The notes beneath the pieces are model-generated. The model ran no database searches and was not told the origin of the DNA. It saw nothing but the letters and a program-made list of their open reading frames with translations. Positions 47,030 to 59,822 of a stretch of DNA of 64,000 nucleotides are shown in pieces; the stretch's first letter is position 1; each line of letters opens with the position of its first letter. The stretch lies in NCBI GenBank assembly GCA_027943335.1, contig BSBK01000765.1, positions 2,448,001-2,512,000 on the forward strand, written 5' to 3'. Position numbers and translations under genes: made by a program. This DNA is from Chamaecyparis obtusa (Eukaryota; Streptophyta; Pinopsida; Cupressales; Cupressaceae).

Positions 47030-48186
47030 GGTTGATAGATAGTGGTGCATCTAGACATATTACTGGTTATAAAGATAAACTTTCAGATTTGATTGAAAAA
47101 GAATCTAATCTTCATGTTGTCATAGGTGATGATGCTCAATATTCTATAAGAGGTTTTGGTAACACATCTCTTAACTTAGATTTTGGAATTTTCCTACAAC
47201 TTTGTAATGTTTTATTTGTACCAAGAATTAAAAGGAACCTGATCTCTATTTCTTCTTTAGAAGATAAAGGTTATCTGATAGCATTTTTAGAAGGAAGGGT
47301 ACTTGCATGGCCTAAGAACTCCAACATCAAATCAACACAAGTGATTGGTAACAGGTTTGAAAGTCTCTACAAGCTCTCTAGTAAACCATTTCAAGCTCTC
47401 ATTCATACATCACATGAGTCTAGTGATCTATGGCATAGAAGACTTGGACATCTTCACTATCGGGCTCTTCCCATCCTTGAGAAAATTGTTAAAGGTATGC
47501 CTAAACCTAGTCATGTTCATGATGATGTATGTAAAGGTTGTGCTATAGGAAGGAACACTAAAGACTCATTTCATAAAAGTGAATCTAGATCTAAGGGGAA
47601 ACTAGCTCTTGTTCATTTTGACTTATGTGGTCCGATGTCTGTTGCATCTCTTAGTGGATTTTTGTATTATGTAACTTTCATAGATGATTTTTCTAGAAAA
47701 ACATGGATTTACTTTCTAAAGTCAAAAGTATCTGATGAGGTCGTAAATAGATTCAAAGAGATTAAATCATTAGCTGAAAATTTATCTAGTAAAAGAATTA
47801 AAATACTTAGATTTGATAATGACGGTGAGTACACCTCGGGTAACTTTCATGATTTTTGTGTAGAAGCAGGGATCAAGAGGGAGTTTTGTGTTCCTTACAA
47901 CCCTTGGCAAAATGGCATTGTTAAAAGGAAGAACAAATCCATTGTTGAGGCAGCAAAGGCAATTATTCATGATCAAAACCTTCAGATGTTTCTATGAGCT
48001 GAAGAAGCTAGGACTATTGTTTACATTCAGGAGAGATGCCCTCACAGTGTCTTGAAGGATATGACTCCAGAAGAAGCTTTCACAGGAAGCAAACTTGACA
48101 TTAGCAATTTGAGAATCTTCGGCAGTCCAGTTTACATTCACATTCCCAAGCAGAAGAGAACGAAACTGACCATGTCACCTATCTAT
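47030..48186 (+). pseudogene. Copia pol, protease and integrase part
   Basis: WLIDSGASRHI is the protease active site. GAG-pre-integrase follows with LWHRRLGHLHYRALP and CKGCAIG. The integrase core has VHFDLCGPM (first Asp), FIDDFSRKTW, LRFDNDGEYTS (second Asp) and, at the position of the catalytic Glu, NGIVKRKN, where Glu has become Lys, so the enzyme is dead. A TGA at 47995 replaces the usual Trp (FLWAE). Homology ends at KQKRTKL near 48170-48186, where the compound insertion begins. Confidence 0.9.
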
Positions 48187-51100
48187 GACTGATACCGGAC
48201 GAGATGGGTCAACTGGCAGCCCCTTCCCTATAATCTAGGGATGCTCTTAGAAACTAGGGAACACACCCTGTCATCCTGAAACTGAAACCATGGAATGGTC
48301 CCGTGGAACCTCACATCTAGAAACTGCCACATCCTCCTAAAATGTAGGGATACCCCCTAAAATCAAGGGACTGCACCCAACTGGCTCCCAGACTGCCTAT
48401 AAAGCCAAGCCCGGTCACTGAATATCCTGTATGAGGCTCTAACCACAACTACTAGCCTACGAGATGCCCATGATAGGCTAACTCACATAACTCTGCTAGT
48501 CAGACTAAAGTGGGGACATGACACCTTTCAAGGCTCTAATTACTGAACTGACTATGCTTGTTTTTGGGTTTTATTGTTGTCCAATGTTTTTGTGTTTTTG
48601 AGATGGTTTGACATAAAAAGTAATACATATGCTGAAATAAAACTTTTGAAATTTGTAAACTAAGTACTAAGGAACGAAACAGAAGATTTCAATTATTCTT
48701 TATTATTTCATAGAGGAAAAACTTGTTACAATCAGATGGCATACCCGGATAGTGGAAGAAGCCCTTTTATTAATTGCTGGCCAAAAAAGAAAGTCAAGAA
48801 TATAAAGCCCTTCACCAATTTGCAGCAAAACTTCAAGAGATGAAGTCAAACCTTGTGGTAGCCCTAGGCATTCCTTCTTATAATTTTTATTGAATTTTTT
48901 GGTGCCTCTTTCAACAAAACCGAACTGTATATGGAAGAGTAGGTAGGGAACATGAAGAACCAACAAAAATCAATGATTTCAAACCACTATAAACAGCCAA
49001 TAGCTTCTCAATCTGATGCCCTCAATCTGCCATAAAATATGTCTTCAATCTATCAATAAATTCTGAAATTTATTTCTCCAATCAGTACAATGCTAACCTC
49101 TGTATGAAGCCAGCTCAATAAGCAATATCGGGTGAATATTTCACACCCTCTGACTGCTACTACAAAAAAGAAACAACACTCTCCAATGCCGATAAGCTCA
49201 GAACTCTGTTGAAACCCTTGATTTCTCGCAAACTCCAATGCTCCAAAGAAAGGATATCAAATCAAGCAATCAACCTAATATATCTCCATGAGAATGAGCT
49301 ATTAAGTCCCTTTTATTCTTTCCTTGTGAGAGCTCAAACACTTTCTTGGCCAATGTGGGATAAAAGATATATTCCCACTTTTAATTTTTTAGCTTAAAAC
49401 TCCATAGTTGGTGCACAAATAATTCTTTTAAAATTAATTGTTCACTTGGCCCCATTTATGATAACTTGACCTATCACTTAAGTGACTTAAGTTATTGTTA
49501 CCCAAATTTCCAAGTCTCATACAAATTTGGCCAAATCCATTCAGGAGTCCCTGTTTTAATTTTGCCAACCATCCCTGAAAATTTCATGGTTTTATGTCTT
49601 GTTCTCTAGCCTCTGCAATTTATTTTTGTCCCCTGGTCTGCAGGTCAAAAAAAAAAAAATTCATAAAAGTAGCCATTACAGGAGAGAAACCCTAAAAATC
49701 CCTTTGGCCTGTTATAATCTTTCATTACCTTTTTCGGCCACTTAAGTCCCCAAATTTCCCATGTGCGTAATTCTTTCCTTTCAGTCGCGAGATCTCTTAA
49801 TCCCCGGTGGAATATTCTTTTCATTCCCCGACTGCGCGAAAACCCTTTGTTCGCAAGATCTCCCTGTCAGAAGGCATCTTTCATTTTTATTCCGCGACTT
49901 GGCGATGGTCTTTCCAGTCGGGTAATCGCTCAATGTTGCCTGTGGTTACCTTTTCTTTCAGCGACTATGTGACTGCATTGTTCGCAAGATCTCAGATTCC
50001 TGGCGGTTAGGTCCTCTGCGGTTAGCGATTCAACGAACGGTCACTTTTCTTTAGTCGGGCAATCGCTCAATATTACTCGGGGTTAAGCTTTTGGTTCAGC
50101 GATTCAGCGAAGACCTTTGTTCGCGTATTCTCTAAGTTTAACCATGGTTCATTAAAGTATTTAGCGAACAAGAAAAGCCTTCGATCGCTAAATCGCCAAG
50201 TCAAAGTGGGGTTAGTTCTGCAGGCAGCGGTAAGATTCTGCATCGGAGGGTTGTCTTATAATCTGAAGGAATATTCCAGGGTCATAAGGAGATGAGACTA
50301 GCCGTGGATTTGGTATCAGGGTAATGTGTCAAAGTGGGGTCTCAGTTAGGAGGATCTACGGCTGGCGTATTTTCCCATAGGCCGTTGTCAGAGCATGAGA
50401 TCTTCAGACAACCGTCGATCTTCTCTTTTGTGCAGCGCTTCAAAACTTTATGTGGGTCCAAGACGACAGGTTTGCTGACGTGCTAAATGATTATTGGTCG
50501 CAAAGTGCTGATATGGACATTGACTTTTCAAGGGTTTTACGACTGTTGTAAAGTGATCTGAGCCATTCATCTGCGGGGAAATAAAGAACATCAACGGACA
50601 CATTTTAAAATGACCGGCTAGTCGTTGCTATTCAAATTTAAATATCTCTACAGAGGGTTTTTTGCCAGTATTTGATTTGCAGGCTGCGAAGCGGCGGGGT
50701 AGCTCAAAGAATTTATGTCTCCAGGACATTTGCAGTTAAAGGAAGATGATGAGGAGGTCTGGGCGGCCGTCATGGGTCATTTCTTGTCTCAGAAAAGTAC
50801 CAGTTATGCATTCATGGCAAGACTTTGTTGTAGGAAAGTGGATGAATCTAGGTTGCTTGTTTGCAGGTTGATGTAGTACAAGGATGGGCACGCAAACTTG
50901 AGGTCTGATCGGCCATAATGTTGTAGAGATATATTCATGATCAGGCTTGGTTGAATTAGGGTTTGATTATTATATGAAAATTTATGTAACCCTAATTAGA
51001 TTTTTTTGTTCCTGCCTGCGTGCAAGAGATGTATATATTGTTTTTCGGAGCTTTAGAGCTCAGAGTTCACATTTTGTAAAGAGAAAAGATATCTTTTCTT

Positions 51101-52267
51101 AGAAAGCTATCTGTGACATCTTTCTGTCCTCTGATTTTCTACATTCTGTAACTTCCCATTGATAATTCAGATGTCAAAGATATTTTGTGACATTTCTCAT
51201 GTCCCCATGCCTTCTTGTGTGAATTATCTCAATGAATTCAGTATTTATATGTTTCTCAGTGATATCTTAGGGTTCTTGGTCCCTCTTTCTTTCTGCAATT
51301 TTGTGTATTCTTGTGGATGATTTGATGTGAATGCTTTTGTGGGTATACTACAACCCCTTAACAGTCTTGTCTCATTCCTATACCCAGTTGCAGAGGTGAA
51401 TGTTTGTTTGCAAGTCATAGATTGTTGCCTAATCCAGAGAGTGTTATTGTTTGTGAAAGAATCTCTCTTTCCCTGAATACCCTCTTTTATTTGCAGACCC
51501 CTTCTATGAAACACTTATGCAAGCCTATTCAGTAAGTTGTGATCTCCTAGACCTAAGTTTGTTCATTGAATCCATCTTTTATGCTGCAATTCATACCATC
51601 ATTTCGGTGCATCACCTAGTAGGTAGTTTGCTTTCAGTCATTTCCCTTTTAAGCATTCCTTCTATCCCTTTCCCTCAAAAGATTTACTTTCATGTCTAGA
51701 AGCAAATTAGGGTGATTATCCAAGAGGAACCAGCCTAGAACCTGGAGGTCTCATCTTAGTTAGCATAGGTCCCACAACCTGGAGATGATTCCCATGTTAT
51801 ACTAGGTTATCAAGACTATGAGAGCTTGAGACAAGGGTGCAAACTTAGTGTATAATAGTTATAATATAAAATTATATTATAACTTAATAATAAGCCCAAA
51901 ATTATTGATATTTATTTTAGTTAAATAAATATTAATATCTCCATTATTACTCATCATCTCTGCACGCCGTCTGAACTGGGAGCTAACATGATCAAGCCAC
52001 ATACGATCATACTTCATTTCTAAAAATAGCGGGGGTCCCTCTCTGAGCCTCTCAAAACTTACTACAAATAGAAAGACGTGCTATAAATAGCAACTACTAC
52101 ATATGGAGTCTTGGAGACCTCGAACGAAAGCCAAATCTACAAAACTTTGACCACTGGAGAAGTTGCATCCCTCAAAGGACCCTCTAACCAACCATACTAG
52201 CCTACGAGGGTAAATTAATAGGCTAATCCAACGAAATTTGATGCTCACAAAAAATGGGGACATTACA
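48187..52267. mobile_element. Compound insertion splitting pol
   Basis: At its left, 48187-48522 is a truncated LTR in minus orientation (TGTCATGTCCCCAC start at 48522, hairpin 48451-48459/48474-48482). At its right is a second LTR start, TGTAATGTCCCCATTTT, at 52267 on minus, with hairpins at 52196-52227 and 51858-51883. An AAATT pentamer occurs at 48649-48653 and 52268-52272, so 48654-52267 (TGTAAACTAAG ... GGGGACATTACA) may be one insertion. The interior, about 49690-50700, is GC-richer, with repeated words (GTTCGCAAGATCTC, CAGCGATTCAGCGAA, AATCGCTCAATRTT), followed by an LTR-like promoter (GATGTATATATTG near 51030). No coding domain recognised. Confidence 0.6.
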
Positions 52268-52272
52268 AAATT

Positions 52273-54129
52273 CCAAAGCTTTCAGAATTTACATTCCAAG
52301 ACAGAGATACATTGAGGCAAGTAGAGATGTTATTGATCATGAGGTTGAGTTTCAAAGGGAGTCTGCAGGACCTTCAGAGCCTTCGGATCACATTGAGCCT
52401 ACAAATTCCACAGATAGACCGAGAGACATTATAGTAAGAAAGAAAAGACCACTTTGGGTAAAAAACACCATTCAAGAAGCTGAAAAGTTTGCAGCTCCTC
52501 GAGGCAACTTCAGGGAAGTAGGAGACCTCAAAAGTTCTCCAACTATGTTGCATTGATGTGCAACATTATTGAGACCAAACCCTCTAGCACGAAAGAAGCC
52601 ATGAACGAACAAGCATGGAAAGACGCCATGGATGAAGAATATGAATCCATAATCAAGAATGATGTATGGGAGGTTGTGCCAAGACCTAAAAGTAAGTCTG
52701 TTGTATCCTCTAAATGGTTGTTTAAGATTAAACATTCTGCTAATGGTAGTATTGAGAAATATAAAACTAGATTTGTAGCTCGTGGTTTTTCTCAAAAGGA
52801 AGGTATAGATTATGATGAAACATTTGCACTTGTAGCTAGATACTCTTCTATTAAATTTATTATAGCAATTGCTGCAACTAAAAGTTGGAAGCTACATCAA
52901 ATGCATGTAAAGACCGCTTTTCTCAATGGTGTCATTGAGAAGCAAGTTTACATTGAACAGCCAAAAGGTTATGAGATCCATGAAAGGGAATCTCATGTTT
53001 GTTGATTAAAGAAAGCTCTATACGAACTCAAACAGGACCCTCGAGCATGGTATGAAAGGATTGACAAATATTTGGTAAGCTTAGGATTTTGTAAGAATAA
53101 TGATAATCCTAATCTTTATTTCAAAGTATTTAATGATGAAATGCTAATTCTGGTTTTATATGTGGATGATTTGTTTCTAACTAGTAATGGAAGTCTTGTC
53201 TAGATGCAAGAAGGAATTAGCTACTGAATTTGAAATGAAGGACTTAGGATTAATGCATTACTTTCTTGGTTTAGAAGTATGGAAAAATCCTAATGAGATT
53301 ATTCTATGTCAAGGAAAATATACTGTAGATATTTTGAAGAGATTTGGTATGATGGATTGCAAGCCTATGCTAACCCCTATGGAAACTAACTTAAAAAAAA
53401 TTGAGTGCATGTGTTGCTGACTTTGATTTTGCAGATCCAATAGAATACAGGTTGTTGATCGGATCCTTGATGTATCTAGTGAACACTAGACCAGATATTT
53501 TCTATGGAGTCAGTGCCCTTAGCTAGTTCATGAATAAACCAAAGCATGTCCATCTCATTGCAGCCAAACACATATTGAGATACTTGCGTGGCACCATTGG
53601 CTACGGATTGAGATATGCTCTCAACACCACTATTACCTTGGAAGGGTATTGTGACTAAGATTGGGCAGGCAGTGTTTCTGATAAAAAGAGCACTTCAAGT
53701 TTATGCTTCAGTTTGGGATCTACTATGATTTCTTGGGCTTGCAGGAAGCAGCCCTTTGTTGCCATGAGTAGTATCGAAGCAGAATACATTGCCGCCAGTG
53801 TTGCTTCAAGGGAAGCGGTATGGCTTTGCAAACTTCTCACTAGGTTGTTTGGATAACCTTTGTATCAAACTGTCATCCATTGTGACAATCGGAGCTGTAT
53901 TAAGATGTTTGTTAATCCGATATTTCATGATAAGACAAAGCATATGGAAACTCATTATCATTATATTCAGGACATGGTACAGAGAGGTGTCATTCAGCTG
54001 AAGTATATCAGCATTGAGGAGCAAATTGCAGACATTCTCACCAAGCCCCTTGCTCGAGTGAAGTTTGAATACTTCAGAGATAGGCTTAGAATTGTGGAGA
54101 ACACAACCCTCGCTGAGAGGGAGTCTTAG
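52273..54129 (+). pseudogene. Copia pol, reverse transcriptase and RNase H part
   Basis: Resumes with NSKAFRIYIPRQRYIEASRD. RT: WKDAMDEEYESIIKNDVWE, SKWLFKIKHSANGSIEKYK, ARGFSQKEGIDYDETFA, MHVKTAFLNG, ALYELKQDPRAWYE and the catalytic YVDDLFLTS near 53160. RNase H ends with MSSIEAEYIAAS, THYHYIQDMVQRG, EEQIADILTKPLARVKFEYFRDRL and the stop at 54127. At least five stops or frameshifts (about 52556, 53004, 53202, 53420, 53525, 53656, 53856) inactivate it. Confidence 0.92.
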
Positions 54130-54357
54130 CTTCATTGATACACCTAGTTGTATCTCCCCCGCTCTGCAGGCAGTGCAAGGTGGGACCACCTTCCGAGGGC
54201 AATGTAAGGTAGATCCATCCTCTGCAAGTAGGCATGATGGACATCATGGAAGGATTCCAAGATAGTATTCTTTGAATCTATCCTCTGCGGGAAATGCAAG
54301 ATGGATATCATGGAAGGATTCCATGATTCTCTTTAGAATCCTCCCTAGCTAAGAGAG
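54130..54357 (+). other. Copia 3' untranslated region with short repeats
   Basis: Related phrases recur: CCTCTGCAAGTAGGCATGATG, CCTCTGCGGGAAATGCAAGATG, and GGACATCATGGAAGGATTCC / GGATATCATGGAAGGATTCC. The purine stretch before 54358 is the likely plus-strand primer. Confidence 0.6.
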
Positions 54358-55158
54358 TGTTGATTTGTAGCTAGATCGATTCTAGCTAATCTAGAAATTA
54401 ATCAAATTAATTGGATTATTGGGCTGGGCCCTTATTATTGCCTTGTAAAATTAAAATAAAATATATTAATTATATCTTGTATTTGTAAATACAATTTATA
54501 ATTAATTGTGGCCTTCGAAATTAAAATTGTATTTATAAATAGAAGACATAATTGGGCCCAAAATTCAAATTTATTTTTTTGGCACCAACTGCCTATGGCC
54601 GACCCATTTCATAGAGAGATCCTTATATATCTATGTATCATGTTGTGCAAATAAAAAAACATCGTGAATGATCTATCTCTGCGATCATTACATATTCTCA
54701 ACAAAATACACCTTAGCTGTCATCAAGATTTGGACATTCATATACTTGCAATCTCTATGATATAGACCTTGACTGTGATCTGAGCATACATACTTTGACA
54801 GCGATCTGCACATACATATCTATGACAGCAATCTGGGCATGCATATCAACTTCGATCTCATTATGATGACTGTATCATGATTGCGATTTGAATCAAAATA
54901 ACTACCTGGGTGGTGTAAATTAGCAGCAATCTACATCAGGCAGTGGTTTCGATTGATTTGCTTCATTGATCAGTTGTCTTCAGCAAATCAATAAGTTATG
55001 TAACTAATTTGAAAGGTAGTAATATATGATCCAATTAATGCTGGGTTTTTTCCTCCAAGTGGGAGGTTTTCCTAGGGTAAATCTTGGTGTTCTGTGTTTT
55101 TGTGCATAATTTGTTTAATTTTTCTTACTATGTTAAATCTGATCACTGAAATTTAACA
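54358..55158 (+). repeat. 3' LTR of the copia element
   Basis: 801 bp, TGTTGATTTGTAGC to GAAATTTAACA, close to the 5' LTR but shorter because its GACAGCGATCTG array (about 54770-54845) has fewer units. Confidence 0.92.
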
Positions 55159-55167
55159 CAATCTCCA

Positions 55168-56590
55168 TGTTAGCATTAAGAGATGGTAACCGGTAAGCTT
55201 GCTACCGGTACATGGCAATTAAGTATTGTCATTAATTGGCAAAAGAGGAAAGAGGAAAGAGGTGTTCTGACATCTCAATCTAAGGTCTAAAGATCTAAGG
55301 TGAACACCAGTGGTGGATCTGTATGTAAAGAGACTGGTTTGGCAACCGGTAACACTATGCAAGAAAGAAGAGTCTATATCTGCTCATCAAGAGAAACCGG
55401 TCACTAAGCAAAGTGCATCGGCAACCAAGGAACAGTTACAACCGGTGTCGACTACGAAACCGAGGAAAGGGTGCAACCGGTAAGCAGAGGAAGAAAAGGT
55501 GACAGGTCAAAGTTCTTACCTGCTCACAACATAAGGATCTTAACCGATCAAGTGAAGACTTCGTGATGGTAAGATAAACCGGGGAAGCCATAGTCTACTA
55601 TCTGTTAAACAACTCCTTGACCGGGATTTACTGCACTAAATCCGGAAGACTTTGAGTTAACATGATGATCGATGCAAGGTGCGTTTGAAAGTTTTAAAGC
55701 CGGAGTTTGTGGCTTTAAAACATAGAGTTATCTCATGTGAAGGAAAGGTTCTTGACACGCATCTATTTTTTTCTTCATATTGCAGATAAAGCAAGGGCAT
55801 GCATCGGATGTTTCCTCAGTGAACTAATTCTCCACTGGGTGATGAATCCGAAGGATATCTGTAATTAGGTCATGCATGAGAAGCGCAATTAGGGCAAGGA
55901 CTCTATATATTCTTCTGCCTGTCAAGAATATAGTTTGCCCTCATTCTGCCAAAGCAAAGAGTGAAACTGTACGCTGAAAAAGCTAAGGTGAATAGAAAAG
56001 AAAAGAAAAAGGAGAAGAGTGTGCAGAGAAGCACAACAGAAAAAGAGAACATACCAGCAGTGACCAATGATGTTTCTCAATTGAGTATAACAGAGATCTT
56101 ATCAGGCTATGCAAAGCCATTTGTAAAAGGTCAATTTTTGTATTGTTTTCTAACAATTACAATAATTAAATCCCAGTATTTTGGGTGGACATTAACAGGT
56201 CCCTTGTATTAAATCCCTTAACCGGGTGACATCTTTTCAGGTGTTCTAAATCCTCTAACCAAGCAGGCACTAACCGGCCTTATTGTATCAAATCCCTTAA
56301 CCAAGTCGCATCTAACAGTGCGTTGTAATCCTTTAACAGGGAAGGCTCCTAACAGGGCGCACTTCAAAAGAGTGCAAAATTTGTGAGGTCTCCTCACACC
56401 GTGGTTTTCACCCGATTTGGGTTTCCACGTGATAAATCTGGTGTCACTTTGTGGATTGATTGTTTGATGCTACTTTTATGTTTGAATCTGTTTTGGTTAC
56501 AGTTTTAAGTATACTTCATTAGATTTATTAAGTAGAATTTTTGTAGGTGTTGATTCACCCCTCCCCTCTCAGCACCGGTTGGGACTTTAA
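55168..56590 (+). mobile_element. Solo LTR, ACCGGT copia group
   Basis: Starts TGTTAGCATTAAGAG; near the end it has TGATTCACCCCTCCCCTCTCAGCACCGG and stops at GGGACTTTAA. The pentamer CTCCA is exact at 55163-55167 and 56591-56595. The last bases are AA rather than CA, so a small terminal change is likely. 1,423 bp. ACCGGT occurs about seven times. Its left edge is only nine bases from the copia 3' LTR. Confidence 0.85.
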
Positions 56591-56595
56591 CTCCA

Positions 56596-58501
56596 TAGTT
56601 ATAGACACGATTTCAATCTAGCATGTTGAATTTCTCTACAATATTTTTTGTATACTTAAATTAAGAGGAGATTGCATAATGGAGTTGCCAAAACTCTAAA
56701 CCTAAGGAATACTCCCAAATGTGTCATGTCAAACATTGAGCATAAATCAGATTTTAGTTTTTGAATAGCATTGACAAAAAGACTTAGAGCCAATAAACCT
56801 CTTCTAAATCTAGAATCTCATAAATGGTGATTGATTTTGATTTAGGTCTTTCTTATGTCTATACAAGCTTAATGTTGTCTATTATGGACATTTTTTTGGA
56901 TGTTGAAATCTCAAAAGCTCAATTACAACCATTGTTCTAATTTTTATAGTTTGTTATGTTAGATGATAATGGCATCCAATATATGTTAGACTAGTGTTAG
57001 TGTTTTAATTTGTCATTTTTGTGACAACATAAAACATGTTATTGGATGAGAAAATCCTTTCTTAAAGTTCACATGGGAATCTCCTTGATTTAATCTACTT
57101 TAAAATCTAAACCAAAAGCATGTATGTCAATATGAGCACTATACAATCTAGTCTTTGGGGTTATGCATTGAAATAAAATAAGCAAAGTGGGCCTATCTAT
57201 TTTTGAGCTTAGAGACTAGAGCATGGGACATTGAAAAGCTCTTATTCTCATTAATGAGTTTTCTCAATTTATAATTCCTAAAATGTAAACAAGAATACTG
57301 TCTACGAATTAGAATAGAGATCCTTGGAGCTGTATCACTATCAACAACTAATTTTAATACTCTTTTAGTTGTAGCTTCTTGAAGTTTCGAAAGTAATAAA
57401 AAATAATTTCTTCGAAAGCAATTCAATTCTCACCCTCTGAAAAGAAAATTACTTTATTTCCATTAAATTTCTTGTCTTGAGCATCCATCTGTCCCAAGGC
57501 TTTTGATTTTTCTATTGTCTTAAATTTTTCTTTAACTAGTCTTCAATTTTGGCTTGGGTGTCACTTTGAATCAAATGCTCAAATTCATTGTGTTTTCTCT
57601 TTTATTTTGCTTATGTAATGCTCATCTTTCACTTCTGTTCATATAAAATAACTTGGGCACTATTTTTGTTTTGTTTACCACTCCACTTTGGTAGGAAAAA
57701 CATGCCATTTTGCTGCTTGATTGCGCTCAGGTGCGTCTTTTCCTTTTAGTGGAGATTCTGGTTCATAAATGCCAAATTAGGAATGATTAACTCAACTCTG
57801 AATTTCTTTTAAATTTATTCTATTTTTATTCCATTAAAATAATATAAAAAATAATTTCTTATTGCCTTTCATCTTTCTGAATTCCATTTTCACAAGACAC
57901 ATCTTGAAACTACTTTGGTAATTTTCTACCTTTGTCATCCACCACCTTTTGCAAAAAAGAAGAAAAAGATACAAACGTTCTAAAAATAGAAATTTGTGAT
58001 ATTTGTGTTTATCTTGTCAACTTGGGACAGTGAAAAAGCAAATTGCAACTTTTTCTAAAAATAGAAAGCATGATCTCTCGGCTTCACTAAAACTTCTTGT
58101 CTTCAATATTGGACCCATCGAAGTGACAAAATCATATATACTTTTGTCACAATATGCTAGTGAAGATTTGGTGTAGCCTCGATCCTGCCTGTTCCTAGTA
58201 TCTATTATCATTGTTTTTGAGCTTCACCTTTTCTTTCCTTTGTTTTTGATTATATAAGAAGGGAAAAGGCCCTGATCCAATCACATAGGCAGTTTAGAAA
58301 TTAAACCAGGACACAACATCCAGCTAAAACACAGCCAGAAGCACAAAACACCACTAAACCTTGGTTTTGGAGTCTCTTTTAGGATTTACAACTTAATAAA
58401 CTTCATGATGAACAACCTATATACATCCTTAGTAGGCCAAGACAACCAAAACGTAAGGATTTAACCATTTTGATAGGAAAGACAGCATAGTTGACATTGA
58501 T
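56596..58501. other. Unassigned AT-rich sequence
   Basis: No gene, LTR end or repeat array recognised over about 1.9 kb. ORFs here are short and lack recognisable domains. Presumably intron of the ALA3-like gene or an old eroded repeat. Confidence 0.45.
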
Positions 58502-59822
58502 TTGACTGTTATTCCTAACTGGTTATTGAGAGGGGTGGGGGGTGAATCAGTAAACACAATTTCTATTCCAATTAAACCATATATATATTCTTTCAGAATT
58601 TAAGAGAATATAATCAATCACTGATAAACAAAAATAGAAATGCACAGGTCAACAGCATATATACGTGGAAACCCTCGGTTAGAAGGAGAAAACCACGGTG
58701 GGACAAAACCCACAACTTTACTATTGTAGTAATAAAGGTGCCCTGTGAAGAGCTTACAAAGCACTTGTAAGAGTGCTACCCGGTAAAGGGATTTGATAGA
58801 AGATCTGTTAAGATCTTGATCGTGTTAGGAGTTGCCTTGCAAGAGGACTTTCAATACCAATTAAGATGCTACTTGGTTAAGGGATTTATACAACGAACCT
58901 ATGAGGGTTTACCCTGATAGAGGGATTTGAATATGCTTTAACAATGTAAATGAAATGATATGAATTGACACTTTCTATCTGATTAGATCATACCTATTAA
59001 CCTTTTCGCTCTACTTGGCTGTTGAACCTCTCTGCCTTTCACCTCTTGTGATTGTAGCTTCTCTCAAAAGATATCTCTCTCCTGCTCTCAATATTCAACA
59101 ACACTTCTTTTGTGTCCTATGACCTGTATTTATAAGAAATTAATCTTAATAAAAGCTCAACTCATAGTACCGCCAAGCTGTAAACTCACCCATAAATCAT
59201 GCAACAAAAAGCTTTGCGAAATGATCTTGAGTTTACCTTGAAACATCCGTGTAGAAATAAAACTAATTCCTATTAAAAAGCTAACTCCAGTTCTAACTGT
59301 GAACGCTTCGTATAATCTGGTTTTAACTGAAACAGCTCCGCATAATCCGGTGTGGATTATCATGCAGTCGATCGGTATAGATGTAATGTCCCCAATTTTG
59401 CCAGCATTGGTGTTTCAAGGATTAGCCTATTATTTTGATCCTCGTAGGCTAATTATTGTGGATAGAGGGTCTTCTGAGGCAATGGCTTGGTTTGGGAGGG
59501 CCTTGTCTTCTCCACAATTCAATAAGCTACAGGTTGGTCTTCGTTTGACTCAGATTGGACTTCATTTGGGCTTAGATTTGTGTACTTACTATTTGTGGTA
59601 AGTTGGGTGTTGATTGAGATGGACCCTTTCTATTTTTGGAAAGTGCATTTGGTCACATGGAAAAATAATAGGTATAACTCCTACTTTAGACAACATATTT
59701 AAATGATGAGTATTTTGGGAGTTATTACATTTTTAGTGGCCAAATTATTATTAAATGGCTTATTATAAAGTTATAATCTAACTTTATAATTTCACTTAAG
59801 TTGAGGGTTAAGTCATCATTGG

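Larger units (their letters stand above)
43777..55158 (+). mobile_element. Copia element with both LTRs, carrying nested insertions
   Basis: 5' LTR 43777-44620 and 3' LTR 54358-55158, with flanks AAATC (43772-43776) and CAATC (55159-55163), four of five matching. Primer site TGGTATTAGAGCCAGG at 44621. Gag is intact; pol is split by a solo LTR (45604-47024) and by a compound insertion (about 48187-52267). Domain order PR-INT-RT-RNaseH is that of copia. The 3' LTR is preceded by the purine stretch AGCTAAGAGAG. Confidence 0.92.

Noticed and set aside
48523..48653. Missing part of copia pol between the two insertions
   Set aside because: No frame gives the expected GKKGxFVGY motif, so this is not pol.
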